This document shows, piece after piece, positions 44,756 through 58,860 of a stretch of DNA of 64,000 bases (position 1 is its first letter; each line of letters opens with the position of its first letter). The DNA is from Plasmopara viticola (Eukaryota; Oomycota; Peronosporomycetes; Peronosporales; Peronosporaceae). The DNA lies in NCBI GenBank assembly GCA_001695595.3, contig MBPM02000002.1, forward strand, positions 1,240,001 through 1,304,000. Reading direction: 5' to 3'. The notes below the pieces were generated by a model. The model worked only from the letters and a program-made list of their open reading frames with translations. It was not told the origin of the DNA and ran no database searches. A program made the translations under genes and the position numbers.

Positions 44756-45474
44756 TGCACGTATGAGTGACGTTCATTTAGTATCCTTTAAGACGGTATT
44801 CGGAAGCTTATATTTTAGCATTAGCATGGACGTTGGTCAATCTGAGGTCACCTAGACCGTCGGATGTAATTTAGTATTTGTGTCATCATTTTGGAAGCAA
44901 TGATAAAGCTCAGTGAAGTGCTTGTCCGAGAAGAATTTGGGCAGCGGTTTAAGCGCAAACCAGCTCTCATTACAATATAAATTATATAAAAAATATTGGT
45001 GTGCCGATCATGTTCGACCGCCTGTAAAAGAGGCCGGTAAGAAAATCGGAAGAGAGAAGTTAGAAGCTTGTCGACGTCCAAGAACTAAGACCACTTTTAA
45101 CTGCAAATGAAGTTGCCAGATTAGCCAACAATGGTACACTGACGTCCGTCATGCTCAACTGGTACTAGAGATCAGCGTGGAGCAAATTTTGCGACGGAAG
45201 TCCGCGCAAACCGGGGGCCCCGCAAAATTGACCAGCATACGTGGATGGCTCGGCACACAAAAATGACATTTGCAGAGCTCTACCAGAGCTTACTTTCTAC
45301 TCTGTCCTTAGATAGTGATGGGGGTGCGTGCATATATTCTAACTGTGAGGCACGCATTTCTCTTTCAGATATCAATCGTGACTGATATCATTCATGAAAA
45401 GATATACTTGACGGATAAGCAGTACTGTAATCCAAGCTTCTTTGGAGGTTGGTGGTCGGACAAGGCTTGGGCAG

Positions 45475-45745
45475 CGAACGAGGCGAAGTCGGTAAAGAAG
45501 GTAGAGTGTCAGTTTCTAAAAGCAAACTGAGAAGTGAGAATTAGGGGAGAGCTTTTACGTATTCTCGTCTTACTACAGCCTACCTGATGGCTCTCAGCCA
45601 TCTAATGTTACCATCTAAACAATTACCATTCTTCTTTACATTCTAGATTGTACATAAGTGATAAGGTCACCTGACTCCTAATGATTACGGACTGATCCTA
45701 TACCAATGCATATGTATTTTGGAGGTTATATGTCAGGAAATTAAA
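45475..45745. repeat. Degenerate dispersed repeat, copy 2
   Basis: Direct-orientation relative of 7640-7975 (shared blocks given there). Here the left edge lies inside an open frame ending GWWSDKAWAANEAKSVKK... at 45530, which may be the eroded C-terminus of a coding element. Function and class unknown. Confidence 0.45.
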
Positions 45746-48700
45746 TGTGGTGTATTTAAATATTTCTTTGTGTCTAGTCACACAAGTAGGTGAACCAATC
45801 GCAAACAGCAGATTTGCACACTGTATCGCATTGCATAAAAAAGGCTTTAAGTTCTTTCAGCGGTACTAGCGCGAATATGAATTTTAAAGCTAGTGATAAA
45901 AAGACAGAGTCAAAATTAACGTCAACAGTCACCAAGTTAGGCTGAAAAAAGCATTATCAATTCGCGGAAAAAGCATTGCGCAGCGTACCCGGCACAAGTG
46001 CAGCTAATCAAGAAGCCCTCAAAGCCTTTTTGCTGTTAAGTGCTTGCAGCGTTCGAATAAACACAGCAGAGTAACATGCTGTGAACATTTCACTATACTA
46101 CGGTATATAAGTAGTCGGTACATGACTATATTGAATATAGCCACTCGACAGCTGTCAAGGCGTGTATAATGACGCGTCGCCTTAGCTGCCAGGGACGTCT
46201 AAGTGGAGACAATACATTTTATTTAAAGCATAAACGAACGCGTTCCAGGCCTTTATAACATACTTACAAGACGATTACAGCCGAGAAGATTTGATGGTTC
46301 GCCAAAAATTGCCTTCTTTACAATCTTTGCGCTGTTACCTATTTTGGCAGCCTGCAAAGTGAGAAGTAACAATTTGGCAATAAATATTGTTTAAACGGCG
46401 AATTTATCAGTATCACGGACAAAAATATAATTTGCAAAGATTATTTATCGCATTGCGCTCAACTACTGGGGCGGTCAGATATAAAGTGGAATAACTTCAC
46501 GGCAGTTGTTTACTTCAACGACGTGAAATTACCTATCTTGACGTGTGAAGTCTTTCGCATACCCAGCACATCTAAAGATCCATTGGGCAAGGGTTCTGTC
46601 AAGTGCAGCCTATTTGAAAGCATGCTCGCTTGTTAATTTCATATACTGAAAGCTAGACAAGGCAGATTGTTACCACAGAGCTTTTGACGCTGCTTATCGT
46701 CTCTGTCGTTTAAAGACGGCGCTATATGCTGAGCAATATAAACCGTCATTTCACAGCGACCATGGAACTAGCATAGCAGAGAGTTTCGATTAGATAAGGT
46801 GGTGGAGCGCTTAACCCCAAGCAGGTTTTGAATGAGTGTACACGGTACGGTTGAAAGTGTGGATAAAATAAGGTGGCGAAGCGCTTGATGGCAAGCAGTC
46901 TTAAATGGTTGTACAGGGTACGATGTAGTTTTTGCGCACTCATTTTAAGGCAGAGAGTTTGACGCATGATAATTTTAATAAAGCGGTGCTACATGCAACC
47001 CTACCACCACGATATTGTCATTTGATGGACTAATTATAAGGTCAATGCTTTTTTACTTTTGCCACACCCACTTCGACGACAGCGTCTCTACAGGTGATTT
47101 GACACATGAGCTAGCAACGCCGGTATTCTAGTGCTCGCTGAGTAATTTTAACCGAATATTTGCTCATTTCGATACACATGATCTACCAAATTATGTAAAC
47201 GGCGAGCTTTTCGAATCTTGAGCTAGAAAGACAAGCTCTATATTTTTCGACGATTTGAGTGAAGCGTCACTGCGATGAGATGCAGATACAACGCAAAGAA
47301 TAGTATTAAAGTAACAGCAGGTTTGGGTCTACGATTTGGAGATGGAGTTTAAACACAAAAAAAAAGTGGATGCTATTGCTGATGAATAGCTTAATTCTAC
47401 ATCTACGAATACATTAGAATGCTTTTTGTCTTTGTTTTTGTTTTCATTTTCAACAGTTTCCTTATCAAATTCTTAGACTACCGGACCCTGCAGGTACGTA
47501 TGTCCTCATTACGATTTCACTTGCACCAATTGCCTACGTGTTGTCTTTGTTCCGCACTTCTCACTCTATTTTGGCGCTTGAAATTATGTCACCTCAAATG
47601 TCAACGTTGTACAAAATAAAGAACTAAGCAACCATTTACGTCATCTTTGTCCAAGGTACGACACGATAACTGAGTAGAAAAAAGAACATGCTTTTAGTCG
47701 GTAAAGGCTCTCTCAATTGCATGTCGATCAATCATACTGGGCGATCTTCTTCTGAGAACACCACGCTAGCAGACAATCCGACTCCATACATTGCACCTGG
47801 GATTTGATTGCACCCTGGAAGCAACTTTGTTGTTCTTTTAAAATTTAATGGTTGACCGATCTACTCTAAAGAAGTTGTTGCCTCCTAAGAATATTAGGGC
47901 TCCAAATCGTAAGCTATGTACCTGTCTTGCCATCACGTTCGTCAACACAATATAAGGATTAGACTTTGTTAGACTAAAGCAGATGGTCGGATCTGGATGT
48001 AATTCATCGCGTGGAGGAGGGCTATGTCCGAAAAGTAGCACGCATAAAAAATAGGCCATGAAAAGCTCAGATCACCTTGCGTAACATCGCGGCGGCTGTC
48101 TGGTGCAACCTCTTTTCAAGTTTAAGGGAATGACAATATATTCGAATTGTAGCACCGGGAGATCGAGTGGATTAAAATAAAACCTTTTCACATCAATGGA
48201 AGTGAACTCTAGAAGGGAATGTGTTTAAAGTAACCAGATCGACAAATTAGGACCTATATGTCGTACAAAATATGACCATACCCTTTACGAGTATTTTATT
48301 TCATAAGCAGAATAATGACGAGCTTACATCGGGCGACGAATTGACTGATGGTTCTTGAAGCCTTGCAAGAAAATTCGAGCAAAAGAGAGAGTACGTCGTA
48401 AAGTTCATTTATATCTATTAGAGGCTAAGCAATAAATCATCCGTAGTGGTGGGAATTTTCAAGGAAAAGCTGCGTGTGAGTTCCAAGAAGGAGGTGATTC
48501 ATGGATTCGAGAACTATAAATCGAAGGGTTAATACTGATCAAGTCCTTTATCGAGAGAATAGAAAGTCGTATGTCTTAAGCCAGATGATTGGATCTTCCT
48601 TTAAATGCAATCAAAGAAATTTGTAATGTATTGCTAGAAATTGCTACCTGCTGCCAAAACATGAAATGATAGATGAACAACAATTACAAGGAATGGATCT

Positions 48701-50746
48701 GCAAAGTATTGTCAGCTTTGCGTAATATGCGGGGCACTATATGCAGATGTAGGCTGTCACAAAAGTGATTGCATTAAGGCGTTGGCGACAGTCAATTGTC
48801 AAGGCATCCAAGTACACTTGAAGTTTATCGTTATTTAGATCTATGTGTTTAATCGCAAGCATCCCCTCGTAATAGACGAGAACGCCCCCCCCCCCCCCGA
48901 AGATTAGCACTAACTTTTTTGTTCAAACGAAGCTTTTTTCAATCATTATCGTAGATGTCTACACAAGCGCTAGTTCGACATTTAACATGTTTGATCAGAC
49001 TGAAATGGAAAGACCCCCAATATGGTCTGGGATGTTGTGATCGCATTATCTGAGGGAGGACTTCAAAGCGAAGGCGAACTTAAAGCGTCCCAGGAGTGAA
49101 TATCTACACTCCGTCGTACAATGTAATTGCCAGCCTCTGTAGAAATCTGCCCGGGACGCTCATGACTGACGAAGTCGACCCATTTCAAATGTCGCTATCA
49201 AGAAAATATACCAGCATCGAGCGGAACACTCGCTGGAGCACCACCATTGGATCCCCGGCGAGAATGTAAATACTAGAACTGGCGACAACGACGCTTTAAA
49301 TTTGCCATCAGAGGTCACAGACAAAGCAGAAGGACCATAAAGAATAGTCGCAGCCACTACTTCATGACTGGCTGCGAAGCGATTTAATCCTTAGCTTGAT
49401 GAGCGCCCACATCGAGCACCCAAAATTGCACTTGGGATCGATCACCGACAAGATCTACAAGCGTATTCTGGGCGATAAGAGGTTACCGCAAGCGGGAATG
49501 TGGGTCTAGCTCGTTGTACACACTCGAGATGTTGACCGGCCTGTCCACTCCGTTAAGAGTGACAACATTCTACTGTAAAGTGCTACCGATTAGACAATAA
49601 AACTCCCAATTCCGATCCTCACGCAGTCGTCAAGTAATTTACTATCGTTGGTCATCAGTTACATTGAACTTTTTTGGTGACCCGCATGACAATAAAGCTT
49701 TCCAATCTCGTTCCATCCGCTAATAATTTCTCGATAGATGATCAAAAATGTATTGACTCATTGCCTTTGTTAATATAGTGGTTGACAAAACTTACCAAGG
49801 ACGTTCTGTCCCGCTACCAACGAAAACGAATTGCGACAATTCGTTTTAATCGCTAACAGTTATCATCAGCTTCTGTAGGCTGTTTAAGCACCTCTGTCGA
49901 GGGCAATGGCACCCCACCGCGTTGATCAACCTGGAGATTAAAAGGCTGTATCATTATGGCTAGTAAAGGCGTCGGTTCCTCAGCAGCGTTCGTCGGCTGA
50001 CATTCTAGGTCTGCCGAAAAAACAAGTAGGGCTTAACGATCTCTATTAAGTGCTTGAAACTCGTGGTGGTGGTGTAAGGTCAAGCGTAGAGCATACACTT
50101 CTCCGTCGAGCCAATCAAGAAGGTGTTTTTTGGAGCGTGGGGGTGAAAAGGAACCAATCATATTGGATTCGAGAGATTGTTGCCGGTGGGGTTTGCAAAA
50201 TTGGAAGGGCTACCAAGATCAGATGACGACATTTCGATGGTCGTGAAGTTACGAGGCAGCAACGTGTTCAACATATTCTGAAGACAAGGAGCGGCTGTGA
50301 AGGATATAGAGTTGGTGAGATCGCTAGTCTATTGACATATAGCGGAAGGACGAATCAGTTAAGAAAATGTTTTGACCAGATCACTTTGGTACGGTCACTT
50401 TGGTACGCGGACAAATCAGTTCGGCCTGCCAGCATCAATCACGTGGTCAAATATAATTCAGCCGATCGATACGGCTGAAATAATGATCCGATATGCTATA
50501 GTGATCTCATGTTTTACGAGAGCACGATCGCGCGGCACAAGCCATCCATCACGTGGGATCGGATCGGCTATGCAATCGCGCTCCACGTCTAAGATCTAGA
50601 ATTATATACTTATGCATTGCTCCAGCCGCGATTTACCTTAGCATTATATTGTCCATGATCTAGCGCTCAGATTAGCAAGGTGTACGAGGCGGTTGCGTGG
50701 TTTGATCAAGTACGACGATGGAGAATTTATTACCTATTGCACACGT

Positions 50747-51130
50747 CTAATCCGTAGACATCGAAAACAGGGAGGGGGCACAAGGATGACCAGTACACCA
50801 TTTGAATACAAGATCAAAACATAAATATCTTGTAAAACTCGCCGGTACAGGCATCGTAGGCTGCGTACTCATAACACTATATTGGCTAGCCGGGCGTCTT
50901 TTCCTACTATAATTGGAGCCCTCGGTACTAACGGGAAGACACGAAGTCATACATATCAGATCCCATCCGTTTCGTACCTGATACATCTTCTGATGATCTC
51001 GATTGGCCCGTGTAGCTACATGGTGCCAACCACCCTTTTTAGGTCCCGTCAAGTACTCCCTCCCAGTCTGATATGCAGTGTGTAAAAGCGATTTGCAAAT
51101 TTTGCAAAAGCCACTTGACACATTGGTCAC
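50747..51130 (-). pseudogene. Possible zinc-finger (BED-like) coding relic
   Basis: A 127-codon minus-strand frame begins MTNVSSGFCKICKSLLHT, with a Cys-x2-Cys pair, and has WHHVATRANRDH about 30 residues later. The spacing recalls BED-type zinc fingers of hAT transposons and oomycete relatives. The rest of the frame is unlike a protein and no catalytic domain follows. Treated as a transposon fragment; it could be chance. Confidence 0.28.
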
Positions 51131-51336
51131 AGTGCGTAGAGGTGGTAGCTATTCGCTTTTTTACTGATTGAAATGCTGTCATCGTGGACCCAGTGCACTC
51201 AAGGTCTTCGCCACCTTTAGAATTTCATTGATTTTGACTACTCATTCAAACACGCCATGTTCTATTCAAATGCTCTAATAATAGCGCTGTTAACCTTTGG
51301 CAGTTAGCTTATCGGTAAGGTATATCGATACCAGTT

Positions 51337-52965
51337 ATGTGTGGTCGAGCACGATGCACATTAGCGCGCGAGGAGGTGGCAAAAGTCGCGGGTGTCCCGC
51401 CCAAAGACTTTGTCGATGGCAACAAATGTATGAAGTGAATACAGCGCCGCGTTAGTACTTGGTGGTAATATTTTGACTCTAATGATTTTGGTGCGTCGTT
51501 TGTGGTATGCTGAAGACAATCCAGTGGAGAATATGGGGCCGGGAAGATACGGACCAATTCTTTTGCAGAAATGTCGATTTAAAGCTGAGAGTGACACGAC
51601 GATGAAGTCTCATTTGCAAGCCATGCGGGTTCGTGCTAGTCTCTGTAGCACCCTCGTTAATTATTTGCCCAATTGACTCGTTGCATTGAGCACTATTACG
51701 ATTAGTGGGGACTGGTTCCGTCCTTTACCAAAGCGAGTGCGAAACCCGATCACTTTTTAATGTTTAATGCCAGGTATTTTGGTAACAAGGGGCGTTTGAT
51801 GTCACGATTGCTTATGTTGATATGATACGACAGGTCCGAAAGCCTACAGGACCGACCAGCTTTTAAGCGATTGCTGGATACAAAAAGATGTGTTGTGCTA
51901 TGCGAAGGGTTGGTAACGTAAAGCATTACTCATATGCTGTACGCTGACGAAAATCTGTCTTGTTAAGGTATTACGAGTGGCAACAAGTGGATAAAAGAGA
52001 AAAGCAACCGTATTACTTTAACCGAGGAGACGTTCCGATGATGGTAACTTTATTTACCTTGGGTGTTAAGCCACGTGCGGTTTGAGTTTGCTGACATGTT
52101 TTGTTGCAAGTTTGCCGGCTTGTATGATCAATGGAAGAATGAAGCTGGCGAAGTGATGTGGACCTACACCATTCTTACAACCGCAGTTTCACCTGAGCTG
52201 AAGTGGTTGCATTCTCGCATGCCGGTACATGAGCTACAACAAGGGATGATCCTGATTTACTCAACTTGAGTTTGTGTGCAATGTTGTGTGAGGTCATTTT
52301 GTCGGATGAAGGAGTCAACCAGTGGCTTTCAAGAACAAAGTTTGAGGATATGAAAGACTTACTTGTGTCGTATCGCTCCACTGATTTAACGTGGTACCCA
52401 GTCGATAAAAAAGGTTAGTATATACGTCTGATTCTGCTGTATATGCAAATGATGCAAAATAAATTTATTTGCAGTTGGATCGATGCAATTTCAAGGCAAA
52501 GAATGTGCCGAAAAAGTCAATCTTGCGCGTGCAGGTATAACCTTCCTTTTCATGACCTTCGCATATTCTCACTAAATGTTTGTAATTTGCACTGATATGC
52601 AAGGTGACATCAAGTCGTTCTTCAAAGTGAAGCAGGAAACTCATGAGCCCATAATGTCTACTCAAGTCACGATGGAGAAGAAAAGGCTTGACGATTCAAA
52701 TATGAGTAAATTAGAAGAGCTTGATCCCAAAATGGACACGTCACCAAAAAAAATGGTCACTCAATTCCCCACAGAGTTCGTGCCAGCCTTATCGCTTCTT
52801 GATAAACGATCCAATGACTCCTCACCTTCAGAGTTGTCGAGCAAGCGTCGTCGAGTGTCTTCTCCAATAAAGGTGAAGGGCTCAGCAGAAATGGGCAAGT
52901 TGAAGTCGCCTACAGATCCAAGACAGTCGTCGTTGGACTTTTTTTTCGGTAAAGGTTCAAAATGA
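51337..52965 (+). CDS. HMCES: HMCES / SRAP-domain abasic-site processing protein
   Basis: Nine exons join in frame: 51337-51427, 51516-51628, 51706-51773, 51834-51908, 51968-52043, 52111-52224, 52293-52413, 52475-52534 and 52604-52965 (introns 59-88 nt), giving about 359 aa. The SRAP fold is complete: catalytic MCGR start with Cys2, NMGPGRYGPILL, QAMRWGLVPSF, FNARSE, RCVVLCEGYYEW with the catalytic Glu, YTILTTAVSP, LHSRMPVIL with the catalytic His, and WYPVDKKV. HMCES proteins form a thiazolidine crosslink with abasic sites in single-stranded DNA. The C-terminal 110 residues are disordered and end with QSSLDFFF, a canonical PCNA-interacting box; a second weaker candidate is DIKSFF. The gene is easily missed because no exon exceeds 362 nt. 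Confidence 0.92.
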
Positions 52966-53209
52966 GTCTTTTCACAACAGGATACCCTGTTATAAACGCT
53001 CAAAAACAATATACTCTGAAATTTGATTTCATTCCCCCTTGACTCGATTGCTTTGGGTCTAGACGTCCTCCGCGACATTTACCGGCCAATCAATCGCTCG
53101 AGTGAAGCTCGATCCTTCATCGTATCTTGTAAACGTGCACGTATCATCTTGACTACCAAGCTGCACACTTGGCTTTGATACGTGATCCATATCGGACCGG
53201 TGTGCAAGT

Positions 53210-54408
53210 ATGGAGATGAATAAAGAGGAGGCCGAGAAGTGCCGCGAAATTGGCAAGAAACACCTGCGTCTCGGCAATTATGAGAAAGCTGTTAAATTTT
53301 TTGACAAGTCACACCGTATGTTCCCACTGGCGGGGGTAGAGGCAATGCGTGATCGTGCGAAGGCCGAGATGAAGAAAGCGTTGGCATCCCGAACACATTC
53401 CACGTCACCGCGTGGACATGCATCGTCCAGTGCTGGAGTGCGACACCGACCGAAAGCTGGCGAACCATCAAGATCCCCGTCAACAGAGCCGTCACGGCCA
53501 TACACGGCCGAGCAAGTGCAGATGGTGCGTCAGATCAAAGCTTGCAAGACCCACTATGAGGTTTTAGCAGTGCCGCAGAATGCCACGGAAAACGAGGTCA
53601 AGAAAGCTTATCGCAAGGTGTGCGCTATTCAATCTTGCTTACAGTTTGCTGATAGTAATTGACTCATTTTTTGCTACGGGGTGGTCTGTAGTTGGCTCTC
53701 AAGCTGCATCCAGACAAGAACAGCGCTCCAGGTGCAGAAGATGCGTTCAAAGCGGTGGGAAAAGCGTTTGCAATCTTAAGCGACTCTGAAAAGCGCGCCC
53801 ATTACGATCGTTATGGTGACGATGCACCGACGCAGCAACGACAGCAGCATGGAAATGGCTACGCTCAGGAAGAAGACATCACGCCAGAAGAGATTTTCAA
53901 CATGTTTTTTGGCGGCGGCTTTCGTCCACGTGGACGCCGGCCACAGCAGCAGCAAGACCACCGACAACAGCAGGAGCCACGGGGTGGTATGGCCCATTTG
54001 ACCCAGTTTCTGCCTTTGGTGCTGATCTTTGTCATGTCGTTGCTCTCTTTCCCATCGACTCCCGAGAGACCTTTTAGCTTAGACCCGACACCCCAATTTA
54101 ATGTCCAGCGCACGACGCAAATGGTGAATATTATCAAAGGTATCCCATACTATGTGGAACACGATTTTGAGCAGCGGTACACGACGCACTGGCGCGATTT
54201 GTCACGAGTGGAACAAATGGTGGAACAGGCGCTCATGTCTAGGCTTTCGGAGAATTGTGAAAATCTAAAATCGCGTCAAAAACGAATGATTTATCGCGCC
54301 CGAAAAGCGCCTAGCGAAAGCCGCGAAACTGCGATGCGGAAAGCACTAGAAATGAAAATGCCTCCTTGTGACGAGCTACGCAAACTTCGTCGAACGCGGC
54401 GCTATTGA
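53210..54408 (+). CDS. DNAJB12/DNAJB14-type ER J-protein
   Basis: Exons 53210-53617 and 53692-54408 (74-nt intron) give 374 aa. The N-terminal region is TPR-like ([25 protein letters not shown]), followed by a Ser/Pro linker. The J domain spans about residues 112-175, with the HPD motif in [10 protein letters not shown] split from YRK by the intron. Next come a Gly/Phe and Gln-rich segment with FNMFFGGGF, one transmembrane helix ([15 protein letters not shown], about 240-255) and a C-terminal DUF1977-like domain ([15 protein letters not shown]). This is the layout of the Hlj1/DNAJB12 family, which recruits cytosolic Hsp70 to the ER surface for ER-associated degradation. A Doa10-like ligase of the same pathway lies 7 kb downstream. 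Confidence 0.93.
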
Positions 54409-57400
54409 GAAAAAAAAACTTTGTCATATGCTGGTCTGGTATGGTTGAGGATGGAGGTGAAGGTAGTGAACATTTTCACAAACTATACGAAGGCTGACAT
54501 TAGGAAAATAAAGCTAGATGCCACGTCGGCGCTAACTGGGTACCGGTTCAATTTTAGATCGAGAGCATAGATTGTATCTTTAAAACGGTATCCCAATCTT
54601 CCCATTCCAGCCTGTACTATTAAGACCGTAAGACAGAATTATGTATTTTTGAGGGATAAAGCCGATAACATCATTGTCTTTTAAGTGTTATATTGCTGTT
54701 GCCTTGACTTGTGAGCTGTGTATCATCGACTAGGTGAACGTTTCTCTAGGCTGCCTATTTTAACGACTGTAAACAAGGATAGGCTCCTTAAAAAATACGA
54801 GCAGGTATGCGCTTGGCTCCCTATACTAGGACGAGGTCGTTACTACATAAATCAAAGTATTAAGTACCATCTATGGGACTTGTTGCGTGCACAAAATTCA
54901 TCAAATTAATTTAATATTCTTGAGACTTGAGATTTAAGCAAAGACGTTTTGAAATTACGTCAAAGTCAAAAATAATGGTTTCAGCCAGATTTGAGCCGAC
55001 ACTCACTTTATTGGGCTATGCACTGAGATGTTGCCAACCTCTGAAATTTCTGAGCTTCTGAGCATCCTGATCGACAAGCGTGCGAAACGGCAATAACATT
55101 TGGCGAGAGCAAAAAGCGTGATATATGGTGGAACCAAAAGTGAAAATGTGTTATTGTAATTTCGAAAAGCTCAGAGCAAGCTGCGAATTTTTTTTGGTTA
55201 TTTACTACGGACGCTAGCTTTTTCTAGCGTAAGGCTATCGAAAGGCTCACCACACCACGAGCGAGCATTTTGGAGGAAGAAGTCACCTTTTGAAACCACA
55301 AATAACTCGGCGACGTATGTACAAGTCAATGCATCGATGAGACATTCAGCCCGCATTGTAGACTGCGTACTTTGTCATTTCCAAATCTCCGATTTCAAAA
55401 CCTTTTCGATCGACTCAATCCGACTAAACTTTCATGGAACACTGCTTCAATCGATAGTCTCATTGATCGACCAAGCTATAAAGACAAACGAAGTCTTCTT
55501 CAAGATGTTCTATTTCAAAGCGCTCTTTGTCAAAATCATTACATTAGCACCAAAATATATTATTGTATCTTTCTTTGTGATTATTAATGCTACACTCGGG
55601 AATAATCATTGCTATTGTTGGTTTGTTTAAGCGCACACAACCAGTCCTTGTTAGGACATTACGGACACCCATACTTTTTGGTTTTCTACTATTAATAGTC
55701 ACTTTTTGTTGAAAATTGCGGTGTTGCTGCTAATTTCGGCGGATCAATAAAATTTCAACTCAATTGAATGAATGCTAGAAAAAAAGGTTTCCAACTTTTC
55801 TACTGTCAATAACTACGTCATATGGACACTTCTGGGGCAAAAAATACTGACGAAGGGAAGACTTGTATTGAAGGAGGAAAACACCATGTTAATTACTGCT
55901 GATAACTACATCGTTCTGGCAAACGAATTTCTTTTAGCGTCGATTACGACGCTTCCGATCATGCTATCGATTGCACGCTACTGCAAATTGCAAGGCTGGA
56001 CGTAAGCGAAAACCTTAGCTCCAATTCCGGCGGTTCGAGGCCTCCAATTGCAGCCATCCCGTTCATAACAAAACGTTGTCTCTCACGAAGCATATCTACT
56101 GGACTTTACGCTGTCAGTGGTCTATTTAAACGATACGTTTCGAAAATAGTGCTTTTTACGCTCACTTGTCTTATAACTTTGAACAAAACTTGTCGTTCAT
56201 CGCAAATGTAACACTCGCTTTTTAAACAAGCCCGGCGAATTTGTAGTTCTTACCGGCTCGCTGACGCACAGGCCATGATTTGTATCAAGCAAATTGAAAG
56301 CTCTGTCGACGAGCAAATCGTTCAAGCATACAAAACAGTTGGTAATTGAGGGGCCTTAATTTTTCATAGCTGTCAAAGGTAGCAAAGTCAAGTGACCAAT
56401 ACTTCGACAGCGGTCTGATTTAAGTCGCTACGAGTAAGCAGACGAACTACCACATTACAGGGTAAATTTAGCCGAGTCAGACAAGTCGCTGATCCGAATG
56501 ATGAAGATTTGAGGTGCGATATGCTGCTAAAGGCGCATGATGCTTTTTAAAGCGGTTATAATGACCGGCATAAAGTCAGTTCCCACAGTATCGTGGGAGG
56601 ACTACATGTACTAGTTTTAAGTACGTGAGGACCTGTGAGACTTGCCACGATACAAAGCGTGCGAAAGCTAAAAGTCGTCTCTTGTGTCTTTGACTTGGCA
56701 GAAAAATTGCAACCTAGGCATAGCGGCTATCGTGAACCGTTCGAGTGAAACGATGCTGTGATCTAAGAGCAAACAGCAAGGTTGTTTACGGGAACGACTT
56801 TCTGATAACACGACCTTGTGGGCATGATGGTGTCGAATAGTTATCTGCAGCTTTACTGCTGCAATTTGGCATACGCTCCTTCAGATATCGGTTAATCGAC
56901 TGGTGGTTAGTGCTGACGCGCCGCACTCGTGGGCCGACAAGCTAATAACGGTTTGGTCTTCGCTTAATAATGTATTTTAAACAATTACAGATCTGTCACC
57001 CTTTACACAAGTACAGACTGAGGTATTTTATACTTCTTTATTTCTTAAAGCCTAAGCAATTTGAGTAAGTGGGAGGGGAGTCGGAGCTCTTTTTTCTCTC
57101 AGATCTTTTGTTTGAAAGCAGTCTTCTTACGGATACTATTCTTTCACCTCGCACCTGCGACTGCATCAGCCTTCTCGAACAAAAATTACGAAGAGAATTT
57201 AGTACATTAACTGTCGCGTTACGAAATTTAATTTTTTTCTTTTACTTTCACAATAAAGGAAGTACCGATAGAGGTGGTTTGCTTGGTAAGCATGAGGATG
57301 ATAAAAAAAAGTGTTTTTATTGGAGCTGTCACGATCCTTAGAGGATTGTGACAATATTTTTCTTCCCAGACGATATCGACGCACGTATTGATTTAAGTGA

Positions 57401-58860
57401 TGCTCCGTAAAAAGACGTTTGAGTATTTTATCAGTTTTTTGGTGGCTCTTCACAGTGCTTTCTACGCGCTTGATATAACTGAACAGGCGTATTTGTATGG
57501 TCATACTGCATCAGATCGTGCCTATAGCCAATGCCGTTTTAAATGTAATTCTGAGGGGCCATTACCATTATTTTATGATAGCCGCTAAAACAGACAGCTT
57601 ACCACGAAGAGAAGCAGCTCCGTGACGTAGACCTCGCGTTGAAGTGCGCGGCGGTCGATCTGACTTCGAAGCTCATGGGGCACATGACCGAAAAAGTCCG
57701 ATCTATTTAAAGAGCCTCACGGGTCCGGAGTAAGCCTCGGTCTGGTCAGTCTCAATCGCGTACATACGACTGAGCAGGAGATCCTGCTATTCATGGAGAA
57801 GGCCCATGGCCGAGTCGAGAGCGCTATATCTGAGGGCCCTTAATTAGCAAGATCAGCGGAAGAGTATGTCGTGAAGAAGAGAAACTTGCAAAGGTGCCAA
57901 TAGCATTTGCCAAAGTAGCACAGTTAAAGTTATCCGTATGGCTTATATAAACTGAAAATTTGATTCCGGCATGACTGTCGTGGTATGGAGCTCAAAACAA
58001 GAAAGCCACAATTGTTTGCTGGTTTGATAGGTGGACGCCATTTTATACACGCGCTTGAAATTTGCATTCTCAGCGCCTGCCTGGCTTAGCATTATGCCAA
58101 ATTTGAAACATATTAGAAATGAGTTGTTTTTGACCAATGAAGTAAAAAGTTGTAATCCAAGCTTGCAAATGTAACGTACTTGGTCCATTTTGGTGCGGCT
58201 TTGCTTTTAGTACCCTGAGGCTCTTTATAGGCCCTCTAGTTAAACTATGATTAACGTAATAATTGTATACTAGATATTTGTCAGACCAAATGGAAGTCAC
58301 CATTGTCTTCTGGCTTTTTACGACGCTTAGTGAAATCCTTTGACTTTAAAAGCCTATGCAAGGCCGTGCTAAAATAATAGCTTAAACTGACAAATCTCTT
58401 TTCGTACACGTCACACAAGAAATGGCGTCCAGAGAGTCAAATGTGATGAGCATGCGATCCAACGCCTTGGCCCACTTTGCGCTGCAGCATTTCTTATAGG
58501 TGCTAGATCGGGTCAGTTAGCTCACATCAGTATTTATCGGGGTCCTGCACATCAAAAAGCTGCTCATACACGGCATTCCGGGGAGGCTTGCATTTTAACA
58601 AGCGTGCTAAGGTCTTTGACGCTACAAGATATATTTCGGAAGATCTCATCGGTAAGGTTACCGTTGTCGGGCATCAGAAGCCACCATTTTGATGACTTCC
58701 TCGTAAAGTGTAGATAAAACTCAACTATAGAGCTTTTTTGCATACCCATTAAATGGCGCGATACATGGCACCGATAACTTGTTTATTGCAAAAAATACAT
58801 TGTTTTCATACTGTCAGTAGTGGTGGACGTCGACGCAGGACTTTGAGACAAACACATGTC

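Larger units (their letters stand above)
44756..51336. other. 6.6 kb gene-poor stretch
   Basis: No intact gene recognised. It contains the second copy of the 7.64-kb repeat (45475-45745), a 14-base C-run (48885-48898), a 14-bp tandem TCACTTTGGTACGG-like duplication near 50381-50407, and a possible zinc-finger relic on the minus strand (51130-50747). The remaining open frames are under 80 codons with no family signal. Confidence 0.55.

Noticed and set aside
48885..48898. Run of 14 C residues
   Set aside because: A simple homopolymer in non-coding DNA; probably slippage and possibly inexact in length from sequencing.
51428..51515. Alternative HMCES exon 1/2 joins (later donor AA-GTGAAT, or no intron)
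   Set aside because: They break the frame or insert foreign residues. The donor T-GTATGA joined to the acceptor GAAG restores the family pattern K-Y-x-P...N-x-GPGR.
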